Of a stretch of DNA of 64,000 nt, positions 1 through 8,511 are shown one piece after another. The position numbers and the translations under genes were made by a program. This DNA comes from Blautia hominis (GTDB lineage Bacteria; Bacillota; Clostridia; Lachnospirales; Lachnospiraceae), in the NCBI GenBank assembly GCA_002270465.1, contig NQOF01000002.1, positions 558,001 to 622,000 of the forward strand, given 5' to 3'. Position 1 is the first letter of the stretch, and each line of letters starts with the position of its first letter. The notes beneath the pieces are model-generated. The model was given only the letters and a program-made list of their open reading frames with translations, searched no databases and was not told the origin of the DNA.

Positions 1-74
1 GTAAGACTAGGCCTCCTGCGGGATATATTTCCAGAGGGATGCCCCTGCCCGGCGCCGTTCTGTTTTAACTGGCA

Positions 75-155
75 GTGAAGGCGGAAGGATAAGTGAAGGC
101 GGAAGGATAAGTGAAGGCGGAAGGATGAGTGGAGGCGGAAGGATAAGTGGAGGCA
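75..155. repeat. 18-bp tandem repeat, about 4.5 copies
   Basis: Four 18-bp units (starts 75, 93, 111, 129; consensus GTGAAGGCGGAAGGATAA) and a partial fifth from 147 lie in the 345-bp stretch before cooS. Units differ by one or two bases. The purine-rich repeat keeps a reverse frame open, which I regard as fortuitous. Bases 1-64 hold no gene and may be the right end of a larger element (see findings); 156-248 shows nothing else. Confidence 0.9.
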
Positions 156-248
156 GAGATTTGGGAAGGATTATGGTGATGATGTGGTGAGGGGGATTGT
201 GGGTGTGATATTGGGGTGAAAAAAATGGAAAATTTTTTAATGTTATAC

Positions 249-277
249 TTGACTAATTTAATCCAGATTGTTATAAT
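249..277 (+). promoter_or_regulatory. Sigma-A-type promoter of the CODH operon
   Basis: A -35 box TTGACT (249-254) and a -10 box TATAAT (272-277) are separated by 17 bp, close to the vegetative consensus. Transcription would start near 284, about 60 nt before cooS. No T-box, riboswitch or clear operator is visible between them. Confidence 0.85.
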
Positions 278-345
278 ATTAACAGTCAAAGAAATAATTT
301 GGTAAATGATTAGGAAATTAATTTATTTTTAGGAGGATGTTTGAG

Positions 346-2229
346 ATGAATCAGTGTTTTGGTTGTAACACGTGTGCGAGTGCGGATAAGAAGCTGGAGG
401 GGTATATTCGGGAATTGCCGATGGAGACTTCGCATCATAGGGTGGAAGGGCAGAGTACAAAGTGTGGGTTTGGACTGCAGGGAGTCTGTTGCAGGCTTTG
501 TGCCAATGGGCCGTGTAGGATCACACCTAAGGCACCCAGAGGGATTTGCGGGGCTACGGCGGATGTGATCGTGGCTCGTAACTTCTTGAGGGCTGTGGCC
601 AGCGGTTCCGGATGTTATATTCATATTGTGGAGAATACGGCGCTGAATGTGAAGAAGACAGCTATGGCAAAAGGTGAGATCAAAGGGGAGAAATCTCTGA
701 AGAGACTGGCTGAGATCTTCGGTGTGGAAGGAAAGGATAAATGGGAGACTGCCGGGATGGTTGCTCAGAAAGTGCTGGATGATCTGTATAAACCGGAATA
801 TGAGAAGATGGAGCTGGTTGAGAAGATGGCTTATGCTCCCAGGTTTAAAAAGTGGCAGGAGCTGGATATTTTGCCGGGCGGTGCTAAGGGTGAAGTTTTC
901 CATGGTGTTGTGAAATGTTCTACAAACCTGAATTCTGATCCGGTGGATATGCTGACGGACTGTTTGAAGCTGGGAATTTCCACAGGTATTTACGGACTGA
1001 CACTGACTAACCTTCTGAATGATGTGCTGCTGGGTGAGCCTGAGCTTCGTCTGGCGCCGGTGGGACTCAGGGTTATCGATCCCGATTACATAAATATTAT
1101 GATCACAGGACATCAGCATACCATTTTTGTGGATCTGCAGGAAAGACTCACGTCCAAGGAGGCTGTGGAGAAAGCAAAAGCAGCAGGGGCAAAAGGATTT
1201 AAATTGGTTGGATGTACCTGTGTGGGACAGGATCTGCAGCTTCGCGGGGCACATTATACAGAAGTGTTTGACGGTCATGCGGGAAACAACTACAGCAGTG
1301 AGGCGGTTCTGGCTACCGGTGGTATTGATGCGGTGCTTTCTGAGTTTAACTGTACGCTTCCCGGCATTGAGCCTATCTGCGAGGAACTGAAGATTAAACA
1401 GATTTGTCTGGATGATGTGGCAAAGAAGGCAAATGCAGAGCTGAAACCCTATGTATTTGAAGACAGAGAAAAACAGAGCGAAGAGATCATAGATGAAATT
1501 GTTGCGGCTTACAAGGAGAGAAGAGGAAATGTACCTATGAACCTTCTGCCGGAACATGGTAATGATAATACACTTACAGGTGTAAGTGAAGGTTCTTTAA
1601 AAGAATTTCTGGGTGGTAACTGGCAGCCGCTTGTGGACCTGATCGTATCAGGAGATATCAAAGGTATTGCAGGTGTTGTGGGATGTTCTAACCTGACTGC
1701 AGGAGGACATGATGTGCTGACGGTGGAGATGACAAAAGAACTGATCGCCAAGGATATCCTGGTGCTGACCGCAGGATGTTCTTCAGGAGGGATTGAGAAC
1801 TGCGGACTGATGACACCGGAGGCTGCCAAATATGCAGGACCCAAGCTGCGGGCTGTCTGTGAAAAACTGAATATCCCGCCAGTGCTGAATTTTGGTCCCT
1901 GTCTGGCGATCGGACGTCTGGAGATCGTGGCGACAGAGCTTGCGGAAACAATCGGTGTGGATATACCGCAGCTGCCGCTGGTATTATCTGCGGCACAATG
2001 GCTGGAGGAGCAGGCTTTAGCTGACGGGTGCTTCGGTTTGGCTCTGGGACTGCCTCTGCATCTGGGGCTTCCGCCGTTTGTGACAGGAAGTAAGCTGGTG
2101 ACAAAAGTTCTGACGGAGGATATGAAATCCCTCACCGGCGGACAGGTTATTATCAATGGTGATGCAAAAGAGAGCGCTGAAATTCTGGATAAGATTATCG
2201 AGGAAAAACGTGCAGGCTTAAATATCTGA
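346..2229 (+). CDS. cooS: Ni-dependent carbon monoxide dehydrogenase catalytic subunit, atypical
   Basis: A 627-residue member of the anaerobic CODH (CooS) family, which interconverts CO and CO2 and passes electrons to ferredoxin. I start at ATG 346, not ATG 337, because AGGAGG (331-336) touches 337 but lies 9 nt from 346. Cys40/48 match the D-cluster, Cys49/52/57/68 the B-cluster, and His256, Cys292, Cys336, Cys447, Cys478 and Cys519 the C-cluster ligands. Oddities, judged against the remembered Carboxydothermus CODH-II sequence: the active-site Lys of its EKAVAIG motif is Gln556, the first proton-relay His is Cys90, the GHNP motif is GHQH, and there is an extra CxxCxxC at residues 4-10. First gene of a three-gene operon with a ferredoxin and a flavoprotein. 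Family assignment is firm; CO-oxidising activity is not. Confidence 0.93.
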   Translation: MNQCFGCNTCASADKKLEGYIRELPMETSHHRVEGQSTKCGFGLQGVCCRLCANGPCRITPKAPRGICGATADVIVARNFLRAVASGSGCYIHIVENTALNVKKTAMAKGEIKGEKSLKRLAEIFGVEGKDKWETAGMVAQKVLDDLYKPEYEKMELVEKMAYAPRFKKWQELDILPGGAKGEVFHGVVKCSTNLNSDPVDMLTDCLKLGISTGIYGLTLTNLLNDVLLGEPELRLAPVGLRVIDPDYINIMITGHQHTIFVDLQERLTSKEAVEKAKAAGAKGFKLVGCTCVGQDLQLRGAHYTEVFDGHAGNNYSSEAVLATGGIDAVLSEFNCTLPGIEPICEELKIKQICLDDVAKKANAELKPYVFEDREKQSEEIIDEIVAAYKERRGNVPMNLLPEHGNDNTLTGVSEGSLKEFLGGNWQPLVDLIVSGDIKGIAGVVGCSNLTAGGHDVLTVEMTKELIAKDILVLTAGCSSGGIENCGLMTPEAAKYAGPKLRAVCEKLNIPPVLNFGPCLAIGRLEIVATELAETIGVDIPQLPLVLSAAQWLEEQALADGCFGLALGLPLHLGLPPFVTGSKLVTKVLTEDMKSLTGGQVIINGDAKESAEILDKIIEEKRAGLNI

Positions 2230-2246
2230 TACAGGGGGATGCGGTT

Positions 2247-2693
2247 ATGAAGAGAATTATGGTGGATGCCAGCAAATGTGATGGCTGTAAAAGCTGCTCC
2301 CTGGCCTGTATGCAGGCGCACCGGGAAACACCGGGGACAATTTACGACCTGGACGTGACGGATATTTCCAACGAAACCAGAAACTATATCTATAAAAATC
2401 CGCAGGGCGGCTATACACCTGTTTTCTGCCGTCACTGCGACCAGCCGGAATGTGTGATGTCCTGCATGAGCGGGGCTCTCACAAAGGATGAGAAGACAGG
2501 CCATGTGCTGTACAATGAGGAAAAATGCGGTTCTTGTTTTATGTGTGTTATGAACTGTCCATACGGTGTCTTAAAGCCGGATGATAAGACTCATTTGAAG
2601 GTTATTAAATGTGATTTCTGTATTGACAAAGGCGAGGAACCCAGTTGTGTAAAAGCCTGTCCAAAAGAGGCAATCTGGGTAGAGGAGGTGTAG
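2247..2693 (+). CDS. CooF/HycB-like 4Fe-4S electron-transfer protein
   Basis: A soluble 148-residue polyferredoxin. Sixteen cysteines form four quartets (11/14/17/21, 61/64/69/73, 94/97/100/104, 122/125/134/138), enough for four [4Fe-4S] clusters, the pattern of CooF and of the HycB/DmsB family. It lies 17 nt downstream of cooS and 1 nt upstream of the flavoprotein gene, so it most likely carries electrons between the two. A GGGGGA ribosome site precedes ATG 2247. There is no signal peptide, so it acts in the cytoplasm. Confidence 0.92.
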   Translation: MKRIMVDASKCDGCKSCSLACMQAHRETPGTIYDLDVTDISNETRNYIYKNPQGGYTPVFCRHCDQPECVMSCMSGALTKDEKTGHVLYNEEKCGSCFMCVMNCPYGVLKPDDKTHLKVIKCDFCIDKGEEPSCVKACPKEAIWVEEV

Positions 2694-2694
2694 C

Positions 2695-3933
2695 ATGGGA
2701 TATGTGATTTTAGGTGTGGGTGCTGCCGGCATCACAGCGGCCAAGACCATCCGGAAAGCTGATAAAGAGACGGAAATCACCATGATTTCCACAGATGAAC
2801 AGGTACATTCCCGCTGTATGCTGCACAAATATCTGAGCCACGAGCGGACAGCCGAAAAGCTTAGTTTTGTACCGGAAGAATTTTTTAGGGACAATCATAT
2901 TGACTGGATAAAAGGAAAAACTGTGACGGGTCTCGATACTGCAGCGAAGAAGGTCAAGCTGAAAGACGGTACTGAAGTCCCCTATGAAAAGCTGCTGATC
3001 GCCACAGGGGCGGAAAGCTTTATTCCGCCTGTAGGCAATCTGCGGGAAGCGGACAATGTATTCGGGCTGCGTCATCTGCGGGATGCAGTTGCCATTGATG
3101 AAATGGCGAAAAATGCAGAACAGATTGTCATCATCGGTTCCGGCCTTGTGGGGCTGGATGCGGCTTATGGCCTGATGGAGACCGGAAAGAAGGTTTCCAT
3201 TGTGGAGATGGCAGAGCAGATTCTGCCCATACAGCTGGATAAAACGGGAGCCTTGGAATACCAGAAACGTTTTGAAGCGGCAGGAGCGTCCTTCTATCTT
3301 GGAAGAAAGGCTGCGCAGACAAAAATGAATGAGGCCGGCCGGATTACAGAGGTTATACTTGATAATGGGGAAGCTCTGCCTTGTCAGATGGTGATCGTAG
3401 CGGCAGGTGTGAGGAGTGCCACAGCAGGTCTGGAAGGTGAAGGTATTGTGGTTGACAGAGGAATGAAGGTCAATGATCACCTGCAGACTGGCGCAGCAGA
3501 TGTGTATGCAGCCGGGGATGTGACAGGACTTTCCGGTATATGGCCCAATGCCCAGAAGCAGGGGGAGACGGCTGCTCTCAATATGATGGGCGGAGAAGTG
3601 GAGTATACAGACCGTTACGCAATAAAAAATACCATAAATTTCTTTGGCCTGGTATCACTCTGCGTAGGCGTGATCGTGCCGGAGGAAACAGACGTGGTGA
3701 TCGCCAGGGAGGATGCCGCCAATTATAAACGGGTGATCATCCGCGGCGGAAAAGTGGTGGGTGTGCTTCTTCAGGGGGACATTTCCCATGCAGGTATCTG
3801 GCAGTATCTCATAAAAAATGAAATTTCCATTTCGGGAATTGAAAAGGATATTTTTGACTTGAATTTCGGAGATTTTTACGGGATCAAGGAGAATGGAGAG
3901 TATATCTGGCGTACTGCAGGCCAGGCCGGATGA
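2695..3933 (+). CDS. FAD/NAD(P)-dependent oxidoreductase of the CODH operon
   Basis: A 412-residue class of pyridine nucleotide-disulfide oxidoreductase fold. An FAD Rossmann motif lies at residues 5-15 (ILGVGAAGITA), an NAD(P) Rossmann motif at 146-157 (IIGSGLVGLDAA) and the second FAD motif AAGD at 272-275. Cys41 in SRCMLHKYL sits where NADH oxidases carry a redox Cys, but the segment also resembles NirB or rubredoxin-reductase proteins. The start lies one base after the ferredoxin stop, implying coupling. CODH-ferredoxin-flavoprotein triads are known in acetogenic clostridia, where the flavoprotein is thought to link ferredoxin to NAD(P)H. The nucleotide used cannot be decided from sequence. 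Confidence 0.88.
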   Translation: MGYVILGVGAAGITAAKTIRKADKETEITMISTDEQVHSRCMLHKYLSHERTAEKLSFVPEEFFRDNHIDWIKGKTVTGLDTAAKKVKLKDGTEVPYEKLLIATGAESFIPPVGNLREADNVFGLRHLRDAVAIDEMAKNAEQIVIIGSGLVGLDAAYGLMETGKKVSIVEMAEQILPIQLDKTGALEYQKRFEAAGASFYLGRKAAQTKMNEAGRITEVILDNGEALPCQMVIVAAGVRSATAGLEGEGIVVDRGMKVNDHLQTGAADVYAAGDVTGLSGIWPNAQKQGETAALNMMGGEVEYTDRYAIKNTINFFGLVSLCVGVIVPEETDVVIAREDAANYKRVIIRGGKVVGVLLQGDISHAGIWQYLIKNEISISGIEKDIFDLNFGDFYGIKENGEYIWRTAGQAG

Positions 3934-3949
3934 TTTTTATAAAAAGGGC

Positions 3950-3979
3950 TTGACAAATAGAAGTTCTTATGGGTATACT
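3950..3979 (+). promoter_or_regulatory. Promoter of the tyrS T-box transcript
   Basis: TTGACA (3950-3955) and TATACT (3974-3979) are 18 bp apart, only 16 bp after the stop of the upstream oxidoreductase. Transcription would begin near 3986. Confidence 0.8.
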
Positions 3980-3985
3980 TGGTGA

Positions 3986-4303
3986 CATATACAGAAATGC
4001 TGTGATGGGAACAAGTAATCCCCGCGGGCTTCTACAGAAAGCTGCCGGTTGATGAGAGGCGCAGAAAGTAGCGGACGATGAATACCTCCCTGAGCATCAC
4101 ACCAAACAGCGGATATGCGGTGGACAGCGGCATGAAGGCTAAGTAGGCTGTGACGGAGTGGCGCACGTTATCGTGCTGATGAGTATCGCCTTATAAAAGG
4201 CCGTACTTACTGAGGCAGACGGTGTGAATCGTCTGTGAAAAAAGGTGGTAACACGGAAGCAGATACAGCTCCCGTCCTTTGCAAAGAGGGCGGGGGCTTT
4301 TTT
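3986..4303 (+). promoter_or_regulatory. T-box leader with Tyr (UAC) specifier, controlling tyrS
   Basis: The leader holds a Stem I with an AAGTA motif near 4013 and a distal loop near 4045-4060. The specifier context is GAATAC, giving the tyrosine codon TAC at 4083-4085, followed by the usual CTGAG. A T-box sequence (AAGGTGGTAACACGG, 4242-4255) and a terminator stem (about 4268-4297) with a T tract to 4303 follow. Uncharged tRNA-Tyr would stabilise the antiterminator and allow tyrS expression. The specifier and the downstream gene agree. Confidence 0.93.
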
Positions 4304-4404
4304 GTGCTGTACAAGCGGAAAATAACCGCTGCCAGACGCGCTTCGGCGTGGAAGTTTAGCTTTCGCCCGGTTAAAATTTACAGATAAGTAAAGGAGAAAA
4401 CAGT

Positions 4405-5631
4405 ATGAAGATCTATGAAGAACTGACGGCCAGAGGCCTGATCGCGCAGGTGACGGATGAAGAAGAGATCCGTGAGCTGGTAAACAACGGAAAGGCGACA
4501 TTTTACATTGGTTTTGACCCTACAGCGGACAGCCTGCATGTGGGACATTTTATGGCCCTGTGTCTGATGAAACGTCTCCAGATGGCTGGCAATAAGCCCA
4601 TCGCCTTGCTGGGCGGCGGTACAGGTATGATCGGCGACCCTTCCGGGAGAAGTGATATGCGCCAGATGATGACAGTAGATACCATTCAGCATAACTGCGA
4701 TTGTTTTAAAAAGCAGATGAGCCGTTTTATTGATTTCTCAGAGGGAAAAGCCCTTATGGTAAATAATGCGGACTGGCTTTTAAATCTTAACTATGTGGAA
4801 ATGTTAAGAGAGGTGGGAGCACATTTCTCTGTAAATAATATGCTGCGTGCAGAGTGTTACAAACAGCGTATGGAAAAGGGCCTGAGTTTCTTTGAATTTA
4901 ACTACATGATCATGCAGAGCTATGATTTTTACATGCTGTACAAAAATTATGGCTGCAACATGCAGTTTGGCGGGGATGACCAGTGGAGTAACATGCTGGG
5001 CGGAACAGAGCTGATCCGCCGCAAGCTCGGCGAGGATGCCTATGCCATGACTATCACCCTGCTTTTGAACTCAGAGGGCAAGAAGATGGGCAAGACCCAG
5101 TCAGGTGCTGTCTGGCTGGATCCAAACAAGACATCCCCCTTTGATTTCTACCAGTATTGGAGAAATGTCAGCGATGCGGATGTACTGAAATGCCTGCGTA
5201 TGCTTACGTTCCTGCCATTAGAGCAGATTGACGAAATGGACAAATGGGAGGGCAGCCAGCTCAACACAGCAAAAGAAATTTTAGCTTATGAATTGACCAG
5301 CCTGGTACATGGAGAGGAAGAGGCCAGGAAATCACAGGAGGCAGCAAGGGCTTTATTTACCAGCGGAAATGCAGCAGATATGCCTTCAGCGGTCATTGAG
5401 CAGTCTGATCTGCAGGATGGGAATATCGATCTGATCACCCTTCTGCATAAAAGCGGCCTGGCAGGAAGCCGTTCCGAGGGAAGAAGAGCCATCGAACAGG
5501 GCGGTGTTGCCATTGACGGTGATAAGATCACGGATGTGAAATATCTGGTTCCGGGAGAGAAGCTTGACGGTGAAGGAATCGTCCTGAAACGCGGCAAGAA
5601 AAATTTCCGGAAAGTGACAATAAAACAATAA
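4405..5631 (+). CDS. tyrS: Tyrosyl-tRNA synthetase
   Basis: A 408-residue class I aminoacyl-tRNA synthetase charging tRNA-Tyr. The HIGH-type motif is HVGH (45-48), the KMSKS-type motif KMGKT (227-231), and an S4 RNA-binding domain occupies about residues 340-405. AAGGAG at 4391-4396 sets ATG 4405. The gene is monocistronic: its own promoter and T-box precede it and a terminator follows. Length is normal for bacterial TyrRS. Confidence 0.97.
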   Translation: MKIYEELTARGLIAQVTDEEEIRELVNNGKATFYIGFDPTADSLHVGHFMALCLMKRLQMAGNKPIALLGGGTGMIGDPSGRSDMRQMMTVDTIQHNCDCFKKQMSRFIDFSEGKALMVNNADWLLNLNYVEMLREVGAHFSVNNMLRAECYKQRMEKGLSFFEFNYMIMQSYDFYMLYKNYGCNMQFGGDDQWSNMLGGTELIRRKLGEDAYAMTITLLLNSEGKKMGKTQSGAVWLDPNKTSPFDFYQYWRNVSDADVLKCLRMLTFLPLEQIDEMDKWEGSQLNTAKEILAYELTSLVHGEEEARKSQEAARALFTSGNAADMPSAVIEQSDLQDGNIDLITLLHKSGLAGSRSEGRRAIEQGGVAIDGDKITDVKYLVPGEKLDGEGIVLKRGKKNFRKVTIKQ

Positions 5632-5645
5632 AAAATCATCTTTCT

Positions 5646-5690
5646 GGATGCCGGGAACCTCTGTTAAGAGTCCCGGCATCCGTTACGTTT
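5646..5690 (+). terminator. Intrinsic terminator of tyrS
   Basis: An 11-bp perfect stem (5646-5656 with 5671-5681) and a 14-nt loop are followed by a T-rich stretch. The remaining 260 bp to the next gene are AT-rich; apart from a weak possible promoter (TTGCAT at 5731, TG-TAATCT near 5751-5759) I see nothing there. Confidence 0.75.
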
Positions 5691-5951
5691 TGTGCAAAAT
5701 CATCAAAATTGTTTTTCTTTGTTAATGCCATTGCATTTTGCCGTGGGATGTGTTAATCTGAGTTTACTAAAAGGTCAGCGCTGAACGATCGAAAACGCGC
5801 AGAAAACAATTCTAAAATAAGACTGAATGAAACATTTCCAAATTCTATGGAACTCCCAAATTTTTTCCATTTACAATGAATTAGAATCAAAGGAATCTCC
5901 CTATTGTTTTTCTGATTGTGAAGCGCCTGCCGGAACAGAGAGGTTATAAAT

Positions 5952-7268
5952 ATGAACAAAAAAGGAATGATTTTTGAAGGGCTGAAGGTGCGTAATGAAA
6001 TCAAAAAAGCAATGCATCAGGAGCATGGTCTGGCGGATTGTATCCGGGAGGAGAACGGATACCTCCAGGCAGGAGAAGCCGGTCCTGCCGGCAAAAGTAC
6101 AGTTGGTTGTGAAAAGGAACTGTCGCGTGTTCTGGGAAAACTTATGGAGGAGGATGGGGAAGAAATCTGTCTGGATGTGACCTATTTTCTTGTCTTTGCA
6201 GCTTCACAAAATCCTGTTTGCCAGGAGGAACTCAAGAAGCTGGCACCGGACCAAATTCTGGGTTATCAGCAGAAATTTTTGGACCATGGCTATCACGGTG
6301 ATTATTTTTTGTCCTGTTTAGGTTATGAGGCGCATTATTTTGCACAGGTGCTTTTTGGTATGCTCGAGGAGATACGGGAGGGATGCGGTGATAACCCGGA
6401 GAATGCCTACCAGCAGTTCATAGGGCTGATCCGTAAAGGCTGGCGCAGTGCCAGGCGCGAACTCTTTACGGAAGAAACCCTGAAATTTGAGCGGATACAG
6501 GAGTGGGCCAGCCCCTATACGGAACAGCCGGCCATGGGAATGAGCCAGTTATGCATTATTTATCTGCTGGCTGAGATATTCTGTGTGGAGATAAAGAAAA
6601 ATGTGAATTATTATCTGATCTTGGAATGCATGATTGACAGAAATACAATCTGGGATTGTAAGAAAGAGGAGATTCTGGAATACGAAGTATGGGGGCGGGC
6701 GGGATATGCAGACAGCAGTTTCTGCCGGATACTGACGGAGACTGTGCGGAACCCTTTTCAGGCAGCACTTGGTTTTCAGGTAGAAGGTTATGAAGAATTT
6801 GACTGCTATCTTCAAAATCTTTTTCATTTGGGCGGGATAGACCGGAATGTGCTCAGCGGGGAAATCTTGGATGAAAGGTCAAGGCAGATCCTTCTGGAAT
6901 TGGGGGAATTCGAGAAAAATTCCGGTATAGAAAAGTATGTCTACTCTCTCTATATTGTTCTGCTGTCCGGGTATGTAAAAAAATGTCTCGATAAGATCCG
7001 GGAGGAGGACCCGGCCAGATGGCAGCAGAGGATGGACCAGCAGATAAAGGAAAAAGAGGCTATGGAAAAACAGCTGAAAGAGCTGGATGAGCATTGCCGT
7101 ATTATAAAACATAGAACCAGTGAGCTGGAAGAAAAACTGGAATGTGCAGAACGAACAGTACGGCGTAAAGAGAACCAGTTACTGCGTACAGTAAAACAGC
7201 ACCAGTCCGAGAAACAGGAATTGATAAAGCTCAGAGAAAGTCAATACAACACAGGAAAAGCCGGGTAA
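5952..7268 (+). CDS. Unrecognised protein with C-terminal coiled coil
   Basis: I do not recognise this 438-residue protein. It has no signal peptide or membrane segment. Residues about 1-330 look globular and helical, with several Cys and aromatic residues. From about residue 345 to the end it is rich in Glu, Lys, Gln and Arg with heptad-like spacing, predicting a coiled coil. GAGAGG at 5938-5943 supports ATG 5952. It stands alone between the tyrS terminator and another coiled-coil gene, so context gives no function. Confidence 0.75.
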   Translation: MNKKGMIFEGLKVRNEIKKAMHQEHGLADCIREENGYLQAGEAGPAGKSTVGCEKELSRVLGKLMEEDGEEICLDVTYFLVFAASQNPVCQEELKKLAPDQILGYQQKFLDHGYHGDYFLSCLGYEAHYFAQVLFGMLEEIREGCGDNPENAYQQFIGLIRKGWRSARRELFTEETLKFERIQEWASPYTEQPAMGMSQLCIIYLLAEIFCVEIKKNVNYYLILECMIDRNTIWDCKKEEILEYEVWGRAGYADSSFCRILTETVRNPFQAALGFQVEGYEEFDCYLQNLFHLGGIDRNVLSGEILDERSRQILLELGEFEKNSGIEKYVYSLYIVLLSGYVKKCLDKIREEDPARWQQRMDQQIKEKEAMEKQLKELDEHCRIIKHRTSELEEKLECAERTVRRKENQLLRTVKQHQSEKQELIKLRESQYNTGKAG

Positions 7269-7404
7269 TGACTTTTACGGAATGATTCGTTGAAAAGCAA
7301 TACTGTAAATTGCGAAAGCAATATTTTTAGCAGAATTAACAAAATATAACATGTAAAAATATGCACTATTTTTTGTAATATAAATGGATTTTATCAGCGT
7401 AATA

Positions 7405-7413
7405 TGATATACT
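7405..7413 (+). promoter_or_regulatory. Extended -10 promoter of the heptad-repeat gene
   Basis: TGATATACT forms an extended -10 (TG at 7405-7406, TATACT at 7408-7413); the -35 position (TGGATT, 7385-7390) is weak. The predicted start site near 7420 rules out the in-frame TTG at 7414 as initiator. Confidence 0.6.
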
Positions 7414-7440
7414 TTGAATACAAGAAAGGTCAGAAAAAAT

Positions 7441-7995
7441 ATGAGAGAAAATCAACTATTAGAACTAATATTTCAAGAATTAACCTTAATAAAAAATAAT
7501 ACTGATTTCATGAAAGAGGAAATCGCTATATTAAAAGAAGATGTCAGTGGTTTAAAAGAAGATGTCATTAGTATAAAAGAAGATGTCAGTGATTTAAAAG
7601 AAGATGTCATTGGATTAAAGGAAGATGTCAGTGGATTAAAAGAAGATGTCAGTGGATTAAAAGAAGATGTCATTAGTATAAAAGAAGATGTCAGTGATTT
7701 AAAAGAAGATGTCATTGGATTAAAGGAAGATGTCAGTGGATTAAAAGAAGATGTCAGTGGATTAAAAGAAGATGTCAATGGATTAAAAGAAGATGTCAGT
7801 GGATTAAAAGAAGATGTCAATGGTTTAAAAGAAGATATCACCAGTATCAAAGCGGCTCAGAAACGCGCAGACCGCCGTATTTCTTACATATACAAAGAAC
7901 TAAAGAATATGGACGACGCTATTTTAGGTGAGGTTGAACGAGTACATGAAATCCTGGACCGCCATGCGACGGACGGGAGCAAGCATTTGGCATAA
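7441..7995 (+). CDS. Heptad-repeat coiled-coil protein
   Basis: A 184-residue, AT-rich gene. I start at ATG 7441 (AAAGG about 11 nt upstream). Residues 31-135 are fifteen consecutive 7-residue units of the type LKEDVSG, with Leu/Ile and Val at the a and d positions, predicting one uninterrupted helical coiled coil of about 105 residues. The C-terminal third (about 136-184) is a non-repeated charged helix ending in DGSKHLA. There is no signal peptide or catalytic motif. It could be a scaffold or spacer; I cannot name a function. A hairpin follows the stop. Its low GC content differs from the neighbours. Confidence 0.8.
   Translation: MRENQLLELIFQELTLIKNNTDFMKEEIAILKEDVSGLKEDVISIKEDVSDLKEDVIGLKEDVSGLKEDVSGLKEDVISIKEDVSDLKEDVIGLKEDVSGLKEDVSGLKEDVNGLKEDVSGLKEDVNGLKEDITSIKAAQKRADRRISYIYKELKNMDDAILGEVERVHEILDRHATDGSKHLA
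7531..7845 (+). repeat. 21-bp coding minisatellite, 15 units, with a 105-bp higher-order duplication
   Basis: Fifteen in-frame 21-bp units run without interruption from 7531 to 7845. Units 1-5 (7531-7635) recur as units 6-10 (7636-7740) in the same order of variants, including one silent AAGGAAGAT variant in units 5 and 10, showing a five-unit block duplication. Confidence 0.95.
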
Positions 7996-8015
7996 TATAA
8001 ATTCACACGTCTTAG

Positions 8016-8051
8016 CGGGCAGTATGTCATTTGTCTATGAGATGCTGCCCG
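8016..8051 (+). terminator. Hairpin after the heptad-repeat gene
   Basis: Arms CGGGCAGTAT (8016-8025) and ATGCTGCCCG (8042-8051) pair at nine of ten positions. The following TTGTCTCTGCT is only moderately T-rich. Confidence 0.5.
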
Positions 8052-8087
8052 TTGTCTCTGCTCTTCAGAGAAAATTTTAAATCCCTC

Positions 8088-8116
8088 TTGACAAATAAAA
8101 TTCATAGCATTATAAT
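8088..8116 (+). promoter_or_regulatory. Consensus promoter of the trp operon
   Basis: TTGACA (8088-8093), a 17-bp spacer and TATAAT (8111-8116): a perfect sigma-A consensus. Transcription would start near 8123. Such a strong promoter fits control by attenuation rather than by initiation. Confidence 0.9.
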
Positions 8117-8122
8117 TGAGAA

Positions 8123-8441
8123 AAAGTTGAATTGATTAACACTTTAAACCGATGAACAAGAAGAGTAAGTGAAAATATTTATTCCCAGAGAGCCGTTGTT
8201 GGTGGAAATACGGCAGTAAGAGTTTTCGCTGAATGGACTTGTGAGGGCAGCTTGAAACCTTCCGGGAAGGGAGTAGACGCTGACGGGGAGCTTATCCGTT
8301 ATCAAGGAGCAGTGTATGATAGTACATGAAAGAGCGGCTCATATTACAATGCGTATATGGGCAATGTGGGTGGTACCGCAGGAGTTGAAATGATACAGCT
8401 CTTGTCCCATTGGAGAAATCTGATGGGGCAAGAGCTTTTTT
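8123..8441 (+). promoter_or_regulatory. T-box leader with Trp (UGG) specifier, controlling the trp operon
   Basis: The specifier loop has GAATGG then ACTTGTGAG, giving the tryptophan codon TGG at 8234-8236. A near-consensus T-box (TGGGTGGTACCGC, 8367-8379) follows. The terminator pairs 8397-8410 with 8423-8436 and ends in a T run to 8441. Uncharged tRNA-Trp would permit read-through into trpE-GDCFBA. I see no TRAP-type triplet repeats or Trp leader peptide. Confidence 0.95.
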
Positions 8442-8511
8442 ATTTATGGCAATAGAATGTTCGCAAAGCGCGTTTCCTATTGCAGCCGCTCTTTGGAAAA
8501 GGAGGAAAAAT

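Noticed and set aside
65-289. Reverse frame encoding repeated Ser/Pro/Thr units
   Set aside because: Produced by the 18-bp tandem repeat; it overlaps the cooS promoter.
310-1557. Long reverse reading frame opposite cooS
   Set aside because: It lies wholly antisense to a well-supported CODH gene, has no ribosome site, and its composition is that of a shadow frame.
1509-2504. Reverse reading frame across the cooS/ferredoxin boundary
   Set aside because: Overlaps two clear genes, no motif and no initiation signal.
7473-7850. Tandem repeats at 7531-7845 considered as CRISPR, and the reverse frame across them
   Set aside because: The 21-bp units are contiguous with no spacers and are in frame with a gene on the + strand; the reverse frame is a mirror of the repeat.
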